From SZUA-36 sp963704855 (GTDB taxonomy: Bacteria; Pseudomonadota; Gammaproteobacteria; Xanthomonadales; SZUA-36): a DNA stretch of 64,000 nt. The notes beneath the pieces were generated by a model, which made no database searches, was not told where the DNA came from, and saw only the letters and a program-made list of their open reading frames with translations. The stretch covers positions 1,178,001 through 1,242,000 of the forward strand of contig CAVPHY010000028.1 in NCBI GenBank assembly GCA_963704855.1, written 5' to 3'. This document shows positions 8,624-17,452 of this stretch, piece after piece. A program made the position numbers and the translations under genes. Numbering within the stretch: position 1 is the first letter of the stretch; each line of letters begins with the position of its first letter.

Positions 8624-9922
8624 ATGACAAATGAAAAGAAACCTGTTGAGAACGGTTTTACACGGCGCGAAGCGTTGGCCGGTATCGGCGGAGTCGCCGC
8701 TGGAGCGGCTTTGGCGACGGGCGGATTTTCTGGTAATGCAGTGGCTGCCGAGGCAGGTAGCCGGGCCATAATCAAAGAGATTGACGGAAAAAAAACAAGC
8801 ACGATTAGCCTGGACTGGAAAGAGGTGTATTACACCAACTGTCCGCTGGTGTCTGCCAGCAACGTCGACCAGGAACTGGGGTGGACCCGAGAGGAGTTCA
8901 AGAAGATCGGCGTCAAGTTCGCGTTCATGCGTTCCGTGCGCGAAACCGACTGGTATCCGCACTACATACATAACCAGGACAACCTGATCCGTTTCGGTGG
9001 CCTGTTTCCACCCATCGCCGTGCACGCCGACATTCGCAGGACCAGGCTGCTGGGGTTGACGCACGCTCCGCACGAAGGCGGCTGTATGCTGGTGCGGGCC
9101 AGGGACGACATCTATCGTATGGTTGACCTGAAGGGCAAGAAGATCGGCCTGTCGAAGAGCCTTAATACACTCAAGAACGACTGGTGGCGTATCCAGGAAG
9201 AGCAGGGTATCGAACTGATGCTGCGCATGAACGGCATGTCCCGCAAGGATGTCAACATCGTGGAGTTTCCTTACCCTGATGACTGGTATAACAATCCTGC
9301 GATGCTGGATCCGATGGAAAACCCGTCCGAATTGTGGCTCAAGCGAAACCACAAGCACGACCTCGCATTTCGTCCGTTGGAAACCGCGTTGCTGGAGGGC
9401 AAGGTCGATGCGATCTATACCCAGAGCAAGCCCTTTCAGCATTTGCAGGAAGCGACTGGCAAGCTCAAGGCGATCGAGGACCTTTCCAGGTATCCCGACT
9501 GGACCCTGCAAATAGCCAACATCCCGGCTGCAATAACCTGCACCGACGTGATGGCCGAGCAACACCCGGAACTCGTCGTTGCCTTCATGAAGGGCATGAT
9601 CAAGGTGGGGCGCTGGTCCAATGATCACAAGCATGCCGCGGCGGCAATTCTCGACAGGCAGACCTTTTACCTGGACGTCGAGGACACCTACCGGGGAATC
9701 AAGGACATCGATATGGTGCCGAACCTGTCGAAGCAGAACCTGGCCTGCGTTGAAATCGGCAAGGACTTCATGCTCAGCCACGGCTACATCAAGAATGATT
9801 TCGACGTGCAAAAGTGGGCTGCGCCTGAGTTCTTTGAACAGGCGGCGAGGGAACTGCTCGATGACATGATTGTGAAAAAGACCGAGGACAAGATTCCTAC
9901 TATCGGAGGAAGGATTGGCTGA
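8624..9922 (+). CDS. Tat-exported DszB-like desulfinase / NMT1-type binding protein
   Basis: The 432-residue protein opens with a twin-arginine signal (FTRREALAG, hydrophobic to about residue 42, then AVAAEAGS). The mature part matches 2'-hydroxybiphenyl-2-sulfinate desulfinase (DszB): Cys73 in YYTNCPL, His113, Arg123 and Gly125-126 in RFGG occupy the positions of DszB Cys27, His60, Arg70 and Gly73, with the same His-Arg spacing of ten. The ending KWAAPEFFEQAA parallels DszB DQWAAPEFL. DszB hydrolyses an aromatic sulfinate to phenol and sulfite. Related binding proteins serve ABC importers, but no permease or ATPase is adjacent. AGGAG precedes this ATG. Family certain; catalysis inferred. Confidence 0.8.
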   Translation: MTNEKKPVENGFTRREALAGIGGVAAGAALATGGFSGNAVAAEAGSRAIIKEIDGKKTSTISLDWKEVYYTNCPLVSASNVDQELGWTREEFKKIGVKFAFMRSVRETDWYPHYIHNQDNLIRFGGLFPPIAVHADIRRTRLLGLTHAPHEGGCMLVRARDDIYRMVDLKGKKIGLSKSLNTLKNDWWRIQEEQGIELMLRMNGMSRKDVNIVEFPYPDDWYNNPAMLDPMENPSELWLKRNHKHDLAFRPLETALLEGKVDAIYTQSKPFQHLQEATGKLKAIEDLSRYPDWTLQIANIPAAITCTDVMAEQHPELVVAFMKGMIKVGRWSNDHKHAAAAILDRQTFYLDVEDTYRGIKDIDMVPNLSKQNLACVEIGKDFMLSHGYIKNDFDVQKWAAPEFFEQAARELLDDMIVKKTEDKIPTIGGRIG

Positions 9923-10149
9923 TCGGTGGGCAGCGCGGTCATCCCTGAATGACACGTGATGTCTCAGGTATTGAGGCCTGTCGCAACTGGGCGATCATGC
10001 ACTTTCAACGGTTGCCGTGATAACTCCACGGTTTTCTTTCGTGTCCTGAAAAGTCCGGCGAGGAAACTGGCAGGTGGGTGTCTTGTCGACCCACCGAGCC
10101 GGGACAGGGTATTATTGAAGAAATTTAAACCACGTTGGAGCAAGCCTGT

Positions 10150-11271
10150 ATGAATTCACTCGATGATTCCAGAAACCCCACGGCGCTGGCGATCGAAATT
10201 GCGATCAGGCTGGCGCTCATCTTCCTCGTCCTGGCCTGGTGTCTGCGTATACTCACGCCGTTTGTTTCAATTGTCGCGTGGGGCGGTATTATCGCGGTTG
10301 CCGTATATCCACCGTTCAAAAAGCTCGTGGACAAGCTGGGTGGAAGAAAAAAACTGGCGCTCGCGATAACCTTCGCTATTGGAATTGCCATCATACTCGG
10401 GCCGGTTATATCCCTTTCCACATCGCTGGTGCACGGTTCGACTGCGCTGGGTTCCGAAATCATCAAGGGTGAGGTTTCCTTACCTGTACCACCCGGATCT
10501 ATCCAGGAATGGCCGCTTATCGGTGAAAAAACCTACCAGTTATGGCTGCAGGCTTCGCAGAACCTGGGCGCCATGCTTGAACAGTACCCTCATCAGCTTA
10601 CGGTTGTCGGCAAATACCTGCTCGGCGGTGCCGCCGGGGTTGGCGCCGGCATACTGCAGTTTTTAATTTCAACGATCATCGCAGTCGTGTTCCTGTCAAA
10701 CGCGGAGGCCGCCGGCACGGGTCTGCGAAGAATCGCAAATCGCCTGACACCGGTACAGGGTGATGACCTGATGACAATGTCGGTGTCGACGGTACGCAGC
10801 GTTGCGGTTGGTGTCATCGGGGTTGCGTTTATCCAGGCGATACTCGGAGGTGTCGGTATGATGTTTGCCGGTGTGCCTGCCGCCGGCTTGCTCGCCATCA
10901 TCATACTCGTGCTCGCCATCGCCCAGTTGCCTCCTCTCCTCGTGCTCCTACCGGTCGTGCTCTATGTTTTCTCCTTTGAAAGCACTGCCGTTGCGGTCGC
11001 ATTCCTGGTTTGGAGCATTCTCGTGAGTTCAAGCGACATGTTTCTGAAGCCCCTGCTGTTGGGCCGTGGCGTAGCCGTACCGATGCCGGTCATTCTGCTG
11101 GGAGCCATCGGCGGCATGCTGACATCCGGTATCGTCGGGCTTTTCACCGGTGCCATAATCCTGGCGTTGGGGTACAAGTTGCTAGGCGCCTGGCTCGATT
11201 ATGATATGGCGCCATCAGGAGATAATGCAGTGGGTACAACAGCTGAAGCCCCCGGGGATTCCCAGGTCTGA
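10150..11271 (+). CDS. AI-2E family transporter (PerM/YdiK-like)
   Basis: The protein has about 373 residues and eight predicted membrane segments in the family order: two at the N-terminus, a soluble loop (residues 100-160) and five or more at the C-terminus (LLAIIILVLAIAQLPPLLVL). The family includes TqsA and sodium/proton antiporters, so the transported species is not predictable. GGAG at 10136 favours the ATG at 10150 over an upstream start. It stands alone, downstream of the desulfinase-like gene by 227 nt. Confidence 0.8.
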   Translation: MNSLDDSRNPTALAIEIAIRLALIFLVLAWCLRILTPFVSIVAWGGIIAVAVYPPFKKLVDKLGGRKKLALAITFAIGIAIILGPVISLSTSLVHGSTALGSEIIKGEVSLPVPPGSIQEWPLIGEKTYQLWLQASQNLGAMLEQYPHQLTVVGKYLLGGAAGVGAGILQFLISTIIAVVFLSNAEAAGTGLRRIANRLTPVQGDDLMTMSVSTVRSVAVGVIGVAFIQAILGGVGMMFAGVPAAGLLAIIILVLAIAQLPPLLVLLPVVLYVFSFESTAVAVAFLVWSILVSSSDMFLKPLLLGRGVAVPMPVILLGAIGGMLTSGIVGLFTGAIILALGYKLLGAWLDYDMAPSGDNAVGTTAEAPGDSQV

Positions 11272-11401
11272 CCACCAGCTATTAACCGGCAGAATTTTGC
11301 AATTCAAACTGCTATCATGCATGTGTGATCGTGCTGCTGAATCCGTCACGCTCATGTGAAATAATTTCCTTTTTATTCGGTTTGCCGGAGTAGAGACACC
11401 C

Positions 11402-11815
11402 ATGAATTTAGACCTGAAAACTGTAATATTGAGTGCGGTATTCATCGCCTCGAGCGCAACCGCTGATGATCTCAGCAACAGTAAGCAGATTCTCTGCAGC
11501 ATACTAAATGTCAATGTCTGCCAGTCTGATGGCGTATGTAGCGCAGCCCTGCCATCTGACCTTAATATTCCGCAGTTCATAGAACTTGATACCCAAACGG
11601 GCAAAATGTCCACCACGGCTGCAAGTGGCGAAAACCGTGAAACGGAGGCTAGCCAGGTCATCCGCGCAGATGACCACTTGCTGATACACGGCGATCAACT
11701 CGGAAGGGCATTTACGCTGTTGATACAGGTGTCCACCGGCCAGGCATCTTTTGCTTCCGTCAAGGATGGCAGTGCCTCGGTTATTTTTTCGGCATGTACA
11801 CCGAAAACTGACTGA
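11402..11815 (+). CDS. Hypothetical periplasmic protein
   Basis: The 137-residue product has a short signal peptide (VILSAVFIASSATA, cleavage near residue 20). The mature protein is small and Cys-containing (CSILNVNVCQSDGVC, and one Cys near the C-terminus), so disulfides are likely. I do not recognise the family. It sits 30 nt upstream of the glycine-zipper protein gene on the same strand, and both are exported. Confidence 0.6.
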   Translation: MNLDLKTVILSAVFIASSATADDLSNSKQILCSILNVNVCQSDGVCSAALPSDLNIPQFIELDTQTGKMSTTAASGENRETEASQVIRADDHLLIHGDQLGRAFTLLIQVSTGQASFASVKDGSASVIFSACTPKTD

Positions 11816-11845
11816 CGCCGGCTTAGCAACTAAAACACCAGGTAT

Positions 11846-12415
11846 ATGAAAATGAACCAAACAGGAATTCCAAACATGATGATCCGGGTTTTATCGATGG
11901 GCGCTGTCGCACTGTCGATGGCTATGAGCGCACAGGCGCAATCACAGTCCCTTGCCTCGACGCTCGAGGTTTACGTATTTCCATCAACCGGCCAGACGCC
12001 AGCGCAACAATCCACCGACGAGGCGGAGTGCTACCAGTGGGCGGTTAATACCAGTGGCAGTGACCCGTTTGCGGTGCAGAGCCAGCAGGCGGCACAGGCG
12101 CAGCAGACCCAGGCGGCACAGCAACAGGCCAGCCAGACTGCCAAGGGCTCCGGAGCCAAGGGTACACTTGGTGGCGCCGCGGCAGGCGCCCTGATAGGCG
12201 CCATAGCCGGTGATGCCGGCAAGGGCGCGGCGATCGGCGCGGGTGTCGGCCTGGTCGGTGGACGCGCGCGCGGGAAATCACAGCAACAACAGGCGGAGGC
12301 GCAGGTTCAGGCCCAGGGTGAACAGGCGCAACAGGCCAGCCAGGCCCAGATCGATAATTTCCGCAAGGCGTTCAGCGCCTGCCTGGAAGGCAAGGAATAC
12401 ATCGTCAAATATTGA
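11846..12415 (+). CDS. Glycine-zipper family exported protein
   Basis: The 189-residue protein has a signal peptide (VALSMAMSAQAQSQ). A domain with a buried Cys and Trp (DEAECYQWAVNTSG) precedes a long Gln/Ala-rich stretch, then a glycine zipper (GGAAAGALIGAIAGDAGKG, AAIGAGVGLVGGRARG). A second Gln/Ala-rich stretch and a C-terminal FRKAFSACLEGKEYIVKY segment follow. YMGG/Gly-zipper proteins sit in or near the outer membrane; function is unknown. Two nearby ATGs (11846, 11852) are equally possible starts. A terminator follows 8 nt after the stop. Confidence 0.75.
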   Translation: MKMNQTGIPNMMIRVLSMGAVALSMAMSAQAQSQSLASTLEVYVFPSTGQTPAQQSTDEAECYQWAVNTSGSDPFAVQSQQAAQAQQTQAAQQQASQTAKGSGAKGTLGGAAAGALIGAIAGDAGKGAAIGAGVGLVGGRARGKSQQQQAEAQVQAQGEQAQQASQAQIDNFRKAFSACLEGKEYIVKY

Positions 12416-12423
12416 GATACCCG

Positions 12424-12454
12424 ATAAGCCTGTCGTATCGGGCAGGCTTATTTT
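12424..12454 (+). terminator. Rho-independent terminator
   Basis: ATAAGCCTG (12424-12432) pairs with CAGGCTTAT (12443-12451) around a 10-nt loop and is followed by TTT. It ends the plus-strand glycine-zipper transcript, between convergent genes. Confidence 0.75.
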
Positions 12455-12468
12455 CTAATCTGCAGTGC

Positions 12469-13356
12469 TCAAATCACGTCCGGTACGAATTTGTACGGAT
12501 AATCGGGCTCAATATAATTGCCGGGTTTCTGACGTGCCGGCAGTTTGATCTTCTCATGCGATATCTCCTCGTAAGGAACCTTGCTCAGGATGTGCGTGAG
12601 CGTGTTGATCTGCGCCCTGCGTTTGTCATCCGAAGGCACGACGATCCACGGTGCGTGCGCACTGTCACTGACCCTGAACATATCGTCGCGAGCCCGCGAG
12701 TAGTCATACCAGCGGTTGTAGGACTTGAGGTCCATTGGCGAGAGCTTCCATATCTTGCGGCCGTCCGTGATACGGGATTTCAGCCGTTGCGTCTGTTCCT
12801 CGGGGCTCACCTCCAGCCAGTATTTCAGCAGGATGATACCCGAGTGGATCATATAGTGTTCGAAACGCGGTACCTCGTTCAGAAAATCCAGTGATGCCTG
12901 CTCGCTGCAAAACCCCATCACGCGCTCAACACCCACGCGGTTGTACCAGCTGCGATCAAAGATCACGACTTCGCCGGCTGCCGGCATGTGCTTCATATAG
13001 CGCTGCATGTACATTTGCGATTTTTCTCGCTCGGTTGGCGCCGGAAGCGCAACGACACGGAATACGCGCGGGCTGACCCTCGCGGTGAGTGCCTTGATGG
13101 TGCCGCCCTTGCCGGCGCCGTCGCGGCCTTCGAAGACGATAACGACTTTGAGGCCCTTGTGCTTCACCCATTCCTGCAGCTTCACCAGTTCGATCTGCAG
13201 CTCCTTGAGCCGGCGGTTGTAGGCCTTGGCGGAGAGCTTTTTGGCAGGGGTGATCGTGGTGCTTTTTTTTGTCATGTTTCCGGAGGCGGATTTTTTCTTG
13301 CTTTTCGTTGATTTGTCTTCCGGCCTGTCAGTCGCTTTCTCTGTCTTTTTTCCCAT
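12469..13356 (-). CDS. ppk2: Polyphosphate kinase 2 family protein
   Basis: The 295-residue protein has a Lys-rich disordered N-terminus (first 45 residues). The PPK2 kinase core follows: Walker A (FEGRDGAGKGGTIKAL), lid Arg residues, and the family motif DRSWYNRVGVERVMGF. PPK2 enzymes phosphorylate nucleoside mono- or diphosphates with polyphosphate, or make polyphosphate. This looks like a one-domain enzyme; subclass (ADP versus AMP acceptor) is not clear. It is the last gene of a minus-strand run, 94 nt after the SulP gene. Confidence 0.9.
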   Translation of the reverse strand: MGKKTEKATDRPEDKSTKSKKKSASGNMTKKSTTITPAKKLSAKAYNRRLKELQIELVKLQEWVKHKGLKVVIVFEGRDGAGKGGTIKALTARVSPRVFRVVALPAPTEREKSQMYMQRYMKHMPAAGEVVIFDRSWYNRVGVERVMGFCSEQASLDFLNEVPRFEHYMIHSGIILLKYWLEVSPEEQTQRLKSRITDGRKIWKLSPMDLKSYNRWYDYSRARDDMFRVSDSAHAPWIVVPSDDKRRAQINTLTHILSKVPYEEISHEKIKLPARQKPGNYIEPDYPYKFVPDVI

Positions 13357-13450
13357 TATTTGGTCCTTGTCGAAGTCGTGAATTAGCCGGTGTTCATTGT
13401 ACTACCGGTAGTTGAGTCTTACGGGCACGCAAAGTTGTCATCATGAAGGT

Positions 13451-15214
13451 TCACTCCATTGCCCTGCGAAAAGCGGCTGCAGCGTGCCGGTTGGTTGGAT
13501 AAAAATGACCCAGGTCAATCAGTTCCGAGAGGTCGTATTTCTCCAGCCATGAACGGAAACTGCGATCGGCGCGGCTGACGGCAAAAGTGACCTTGTGTTT
13601 GGTCAGCAGGGTGATCGCCTGCCGCAGGACCTGGGCGCCGGTGGTATCGACATCGGATATCGCTTCCGCATCCAGCACGAACCAACGGACCGGGGTGGGG
13701 GCCTGGGTAACCATTAGCTCGACCTCGTCGAGAAACTGGGTCGAGTTGGCAAAGTAGAGCGGGGCGCCGAACCGATAGATGGCCAGACCTTCGGGACTGA
13801 CGGTTGTGCCAAGGTCCGAGTATACGAAATGGCTTCCATCCTGCGCTTCCAGCAGGGCCGATGTGGAAGGACGCGACGCCCGGCGGATAACGTCGATGGT
13901 GGACAGCAGGAAGGCAATGAGAACGGCGCGCAACGGACCAAGCGCCAAAACGCTGACAAGGCAGACGATGGCGATCCAGAACTCCGAGCGACGCATCCGG
14001 TAGAGCTCCTTTAGCTCATGAACTTCGATGAGCGACAGCACGGCGTTGGCAACGATTCCGGCCAGTGCAGCATTGGGCAGGAATGCCAGCATGTCGGTGA
14101 AAAACATCATCACAAGTGCGATCGTACCGGCCGCCACCAGGCTCGGCAGCTGGCTCTTCGCGCCCGATGCATCCATCGCTGCTGAACGGGAAGGGCTGTT
14201 ACCGGTAACCAGCGAACCGGTGAAACCGGCTGCCAGGTTGGCCGCGCCATAGGCAAACAGCATCTGATCACCGCTTGCCTTATAGTTGTATTTATTACTG
14301 TAACTGCGAACCACGAGGAGACCTTCGCAAAGCAGGATGGCCACGATCGCCAGGGCGCCAGGCAATAGCCGCAGGTAGTCGGCCAATGGAATGGCGGGTA
14401 AGCTCAGCGTCGGCGGACCCGAGGGCATTGCACCGAGCACGCCCACCCCTTTGGCGGAGAGGTCAAAAAACGCGACGATGGATGTCAGCAGCACCAGCGC
14501 CACCAGGGCACCGGGGATTTTCGGCGTATAACGTTTCATCAGGCGGACAATCAGGAACGCCGAGACACCGATCGCCACCGACCACAGGTTCATATGCGGA
14601 ATCGATTCAATCATGCCGATCAGTTCCACGAAGTAGCCCTCGGTGTGAACGGAGCTTGCCATGGCCTCCTTGATCTGCTCTGCCGCTGCCAGCGCCACGC
14701 CCGGGTCAACCGAATGGGGAGCCGCGAGAATCTTGCGTACCTGGTTGGTGAACACTTCGATACCAAGACCGGTGATGAAACCTGCCATCACGGCGCGTGA
14801 CAGGAAGTTGGCGAGATAGGCCAACCGGAACAACCAGAAAATAAAGAACAGAACCCCGATAATAAGGGCCAGGGCCAGGGCATACTGTAAACGCAGCGGG
14901 TCACCCGGCGCGGCAATGCACACCAGGGCGGCACCGACCAGGCCGGCCATGGATGCATCGGGGCTGGTGACCAAATGACGCGAGCTTGTGAACAGGGCAA
15001 AGATCGCCAATGGAATGATGGCCGCATACAGACCGGCCACAGGCGGCAGACCGGCAACCTGGGCATAGCCGATATTGAGCGGGATCATGAGTGCGGCGAG
15101 CGTGATACCCGCCGAAATCTCCCTCGGTGCATCGGCCAGCGTCAAACCCTGCAGACCCGCAAACAGACGCGGCCATTTGATATTGGCGAATACGCCAGAA
15201 TTGCTATCGTTCAT
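13451..15214 (-). CDS. SulP family anion transporter with STAS domain
   Basis: The 587-residue protein has a SulP core with the signature MIPLNIGYAQVAGLPPVAGLY near residue 42, about 11 membrane segments, and a C-terminal STAS domain (VRWFVLDAEAISDVDTTGAQVL). It overlaps the BASS-family gene by 4 nt (ATGA), so they are one transcript and possibly functionally paired. Substrate (sulfate, bicarbonate, dicarboxylate) is unknown. Confidence 0.85.
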   Translation of the reverse strand: MNDSNSGVFANIKWPRLFAGLQGLTLADAPREISAGITLAALMIPLNIGYAQVAGLPPVAGLYAAIIPLAIFALFTSSRHLVTSPDASMAGLVGAALVCIAAPGDPLRLQYALALALIIGVLFFIFWLFRLAYLANFLSRAVMAGFITGLGIEVFTNQVRKILAAPHSVDPGVALAAAEQIKEAMASSVHTEGYFVELIGMIESIPHMNLWSVAIGVSAFLIVRLMKRYTPKIPGALVALVLLTSIVAFFDLSAKGVGVLGAMPSGPPTLSLPAIPLADYLRLLPGALAIVAILLCEGLLVVRSYSNKYNYKASGDQMLFAYGAANLAAGFTGSLVTGNSPSRSAAMDASGAKSQLPSLVAAGTIALVMMFFTDMLAFLPNAALAGIVANAVLSLIEVHELKELYRMRRSEFWIAIVCLVSVLALGPLRAVLIAFLLSTIDVIRRASRPSTSALLEAQDGSHFVYSDLGTTVSPEGLAIYRFGAPLYFANSTQFLDEVELMVTQAPTPVRWFVLDAEAISDVDTTGAQVLRQAITLLTKHKVTFAVSRADRSFRSWLEKYDLSELIDLGHFYPTNRHAAAAFRRAME

Positions 15215-16086
15215 GACCTGGCTGCCAGCTCAACGAGTGAACGCTTGAGAAATATCCTGGCAGCAAAGGCGGCGAGTACAACCGACCACAATGTCCACAT
15301 GATCACCATCACCATGATGCGTGGATCCGCATCTGGAATGGCAAGGGCTGCTGCAAAAACAGCCGCAATATTTCGTGTCCCCATCCCCAGCGACATTACA
15401 CTGCGCTGGTTCTGTTTCAGACCGAAGCCGAAGACGTAGGTGATAATTGCAACAACGACCATGAAGATGGTCATTGCCAGCAGGGCAAACTCGCCAGCCG
15501 TATCGAGCATGCTCTTGCCGTAGAGCACGAGACACGCGATGACAGTCAACAACGTGGAAATCAGGGCTATACCTTTAACTGCCGGGAATATTTTAGTCGC
15601 TCCCTGGTCGGCAAAATGACGTATCGCCGCGCCTATCATCAGCGGTATCAGTATGGTCAGGAGCAATGGTTTTGCAAGCGCCCAGGCGCTGATCGTCAGG
15701 CCCTTGATCAGGTAGGGTGCCATGACTGGCATGAGCACGACGGTGCCGACCGCTACCAGTGGTATGAGGGCTCCTGCGAAGCCCACGTCTCCGTTGGCTT
15801 TGCCGACCATCTGCTGGAGGAAGGGTGCACAGGGAGCCAGGCTGCAGAGCAGCACCACGATCACGTAGGGCTCATCCAGCGGCAGTATCCTGGTGATCAG
15901 GAGGCCGATCGCCGGTCCCAAAACCCATCCCCAGACAAAAATAAGCGCCAGGGCTTTTTTATTCTTGAGTGCCGCCGTTACATCCGGCATCTTGACCTGC
16001 AGACCCATCGCGGCCAGGTTGGACACGGTGAAAATCAGTACCAGGGGGTTAAGCGTGGTCTCAAGAAATTGCATGAAGACGCTCAT
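15211..16086 (-). CDS. BASS (bile acid:sodium symporter) family transporter
   Basis: The 291-residue protein has nine to ten hydrophobic segments. Features typical of the family are LVLIFTVSNLAAMGLQVKM at the N-terminus, SLAPCAPFLQQMVGKANGDVGFAGA in two parts near the middle, and the C-terminal SLGMGTRNIAAVFAAAL helix. BASS relatives import or export organic acids and some sulfonated compounds with sodium. It lies 27 nt after the glutamate dehydrogenase gene and overlaps SulP, so it probably carries a substrate or product of this operon. Confidence 0.8.
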   Translation of the reverse strand: MSVFMQFLETTLNPLVLIFTVSNLAAMGLQVKMPDVTAALKNKKALALIFVWGWVLGPAIGLLITRILPLDEPYVIVVLLCSLAPCAPFLQQMVGKANGDVGFAGALIPLVAVGTVVLMPVMAPYLIKGLTISAWALAKPLLLTILIPLMIGAAIRHFADQGATKIFPAVKGIALISTLLTVIACLVLYGKSMLDTAGEFALLAMTIFMVVVAIITYVFGFGLKQNQRSVMSLGMGTRNIAAVFAAALAIPDADPRIMVMVIMWTLWSVVLAAFAARIFLKRSLVELAARS

Positions 16087-16113
16087 AGTCTTTTACCTTT
16101 GAATTTGTCAGCA

Positions 16114-17370
16114 TTAAGCCAGCAATGACGGCGGCAGGTGATGGCCGATCGCTTTTCGCGCGGTTGCCGCACGGGCAACCCGCTTGACGGCCAGCACAAA
16201 TGCCGCGGTGCGATGGTCGATGCCATCCTTTTGGGCGAGTTCGTTCATGCTGCTGAAAGCCCGGCGCATCATTTTTTCCAGTTCTTCCACGACCTTGGCC
16301 TCTTCCCAGCGGAATTGCTGGATATTCTGGCACCATTCGAAGTAGCTGACGGTTACGCCACCGGCATTGGCGAGGATGTCGGGGATCACGATCACATCTT
16401 TGCTGACCAGAATATCGTGACCTTCCGCAGTGCACGGTCCGTTACCACCCTCAACCACGATCTCGGCCTTCACATCACCGGCATTCTCCGCGGTGATGGC
16501 CTCTTCAAGCGCTGCCGGAATCAGGACATCAGCATTGTAGGTCAGTACTTTTGCACCATCGATGGCGTTCGCTCCGGGGAAGCCCTTCACGACCTTGTTC
16601 TCCTTTACCCAGGCAAGCAGGGCAGGGATGTCGATACCCTTGTCGTTGGCGATACCACCGCTGATATCGGAGACAGCAACAATTTTTCCACCATTGGCAG
16701 CGAGCAAGCGGGCCGAGTGACTACCCACATTACCAAACCCCTGGATGGCGACGGTCACATCGGAGAGTTTACGTTTGCTCAGTGACAGGCACTCTTCCAG
16801 AGCATACATGATGCCACGGCCAGTGGCTTCGTCACGGCCCAGCGAACCATACAGGTCGACGGGCTTGCCGGTCACCACACCGGGGCTGAAACCGTAGTAC
16901 TTGGAATACTCATCCATGATCCAGCCCATGATCTTGGCATTGGTGTTCACATCAGGCGCGGGGATATCGATCATGGGTCCGATAACTTCCTTGATCAATT
17001 CAACGAAGGTCGTGGTGATACGATAGAGTTCCTTTTCACTGAGTTTCGACGGGTCACAGTTGATACCGCCTTTCGCACCACCGTAGGGTACATCGACCAG
17101 GGCCGTTTTCCAGGTCATCAGGCTGGCCAGGCTGGCGGCGTGGTCCTCGTCCATGCTGGGGTGATAACGCAGACCGCCCTTCATGGGTCCGCGTGCATTG
17201 TTATGCTGTACACGAAAACCAAGGTGATGATGTAAACCTCCATTGTCTGCCTCGGTAACAATTTCAACTTTCACCACGCGTTTCGGTGTCAACAAAATGG
17301 TGCGTAACTGCTCGCTGAGCTCAAGGTGATCGGCCGCCCGGTTGAAAAAGAGATTAACTGTACTTAGCAT
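16114..17370 (-). CDS. gdhA: Glu/Leu/Phe/Val dehydrogenase (glutamate dehydrogenase type)
   Basis: The 418-residue enzyme has the usual two domains: N-terminal substrate domain with GPMKGGLRYHP and PYGGAKGGINCDPSKLS (catalytic Lys), then a Rossmann domain (AIQGFGNVGSHSARLLAANG). Length and motifs fit hexameric NAD-type glutamate dehydrogenase of the RocG/GudB kind, joining ammonium assimilation or release to 2-oxoglutarate. 2-Oxoglutarate is also the expected substrate of the KorAB enzyme at 24.2 kb. An 82-nt gap separates it from the activase gene upstream. Confidence 0.85.
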   Translation of the reverse strand: MLSTVNLFFNRAADHLELSEQLRTILLTPKRVVKVEIVTEADNGGLHHHLGFRVQHNNARGPMKGGLRYHPSMDEDHAASLASLMTWKTALVDVPYGGAKGGINCDPSKLSEKELYRITTTFVELIKEVIGPMIDIPAPDVNTNAKIMGWIMDEYSKYYGFSPGVVTGKPVDLYGSLGRDEATGRGIMYALEECLSLSKRKLSDVTVAIQGFGNVGSHSARLLAANGGKIVAVSDISGGIANDKGIDIPALLAWVKENKVVKGFPGANAIDGAKVLTYNADVLIPAALEEAITAENAGDVKAEIVVEGGNGPCTAEGHDILVSKDVIVIPDILANAGGVTVSYFEWCQNIQQFRWEEAKVVEELEKMMRRAFSSMNELAQKDGIDHRTAAFVLAVKRVARAATARKAIGHHLPPSLLA

Positions 17371-17452
17371 GGTGTAACTCCTGTTTTCTTTTTAAATCCG
17401 GTCTGCAAATGCACAATGCAGGTCGAATACAATATCAACTGGCTTGAGATGA

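Noticed and set aside
8594..9955. 453-codon minus-strand ORF opposite the desulfinase-like gene
   Set aside because: Antisense shadow: the plus-strand product has a Tat signal, family motifs and a ribosome site.
3413..15214. Recent duplication of the SulP gene
   Set aside because: The two proteins differ throughout, including the signature and STAS sequences; they are old paralogues or separate acquisitions.
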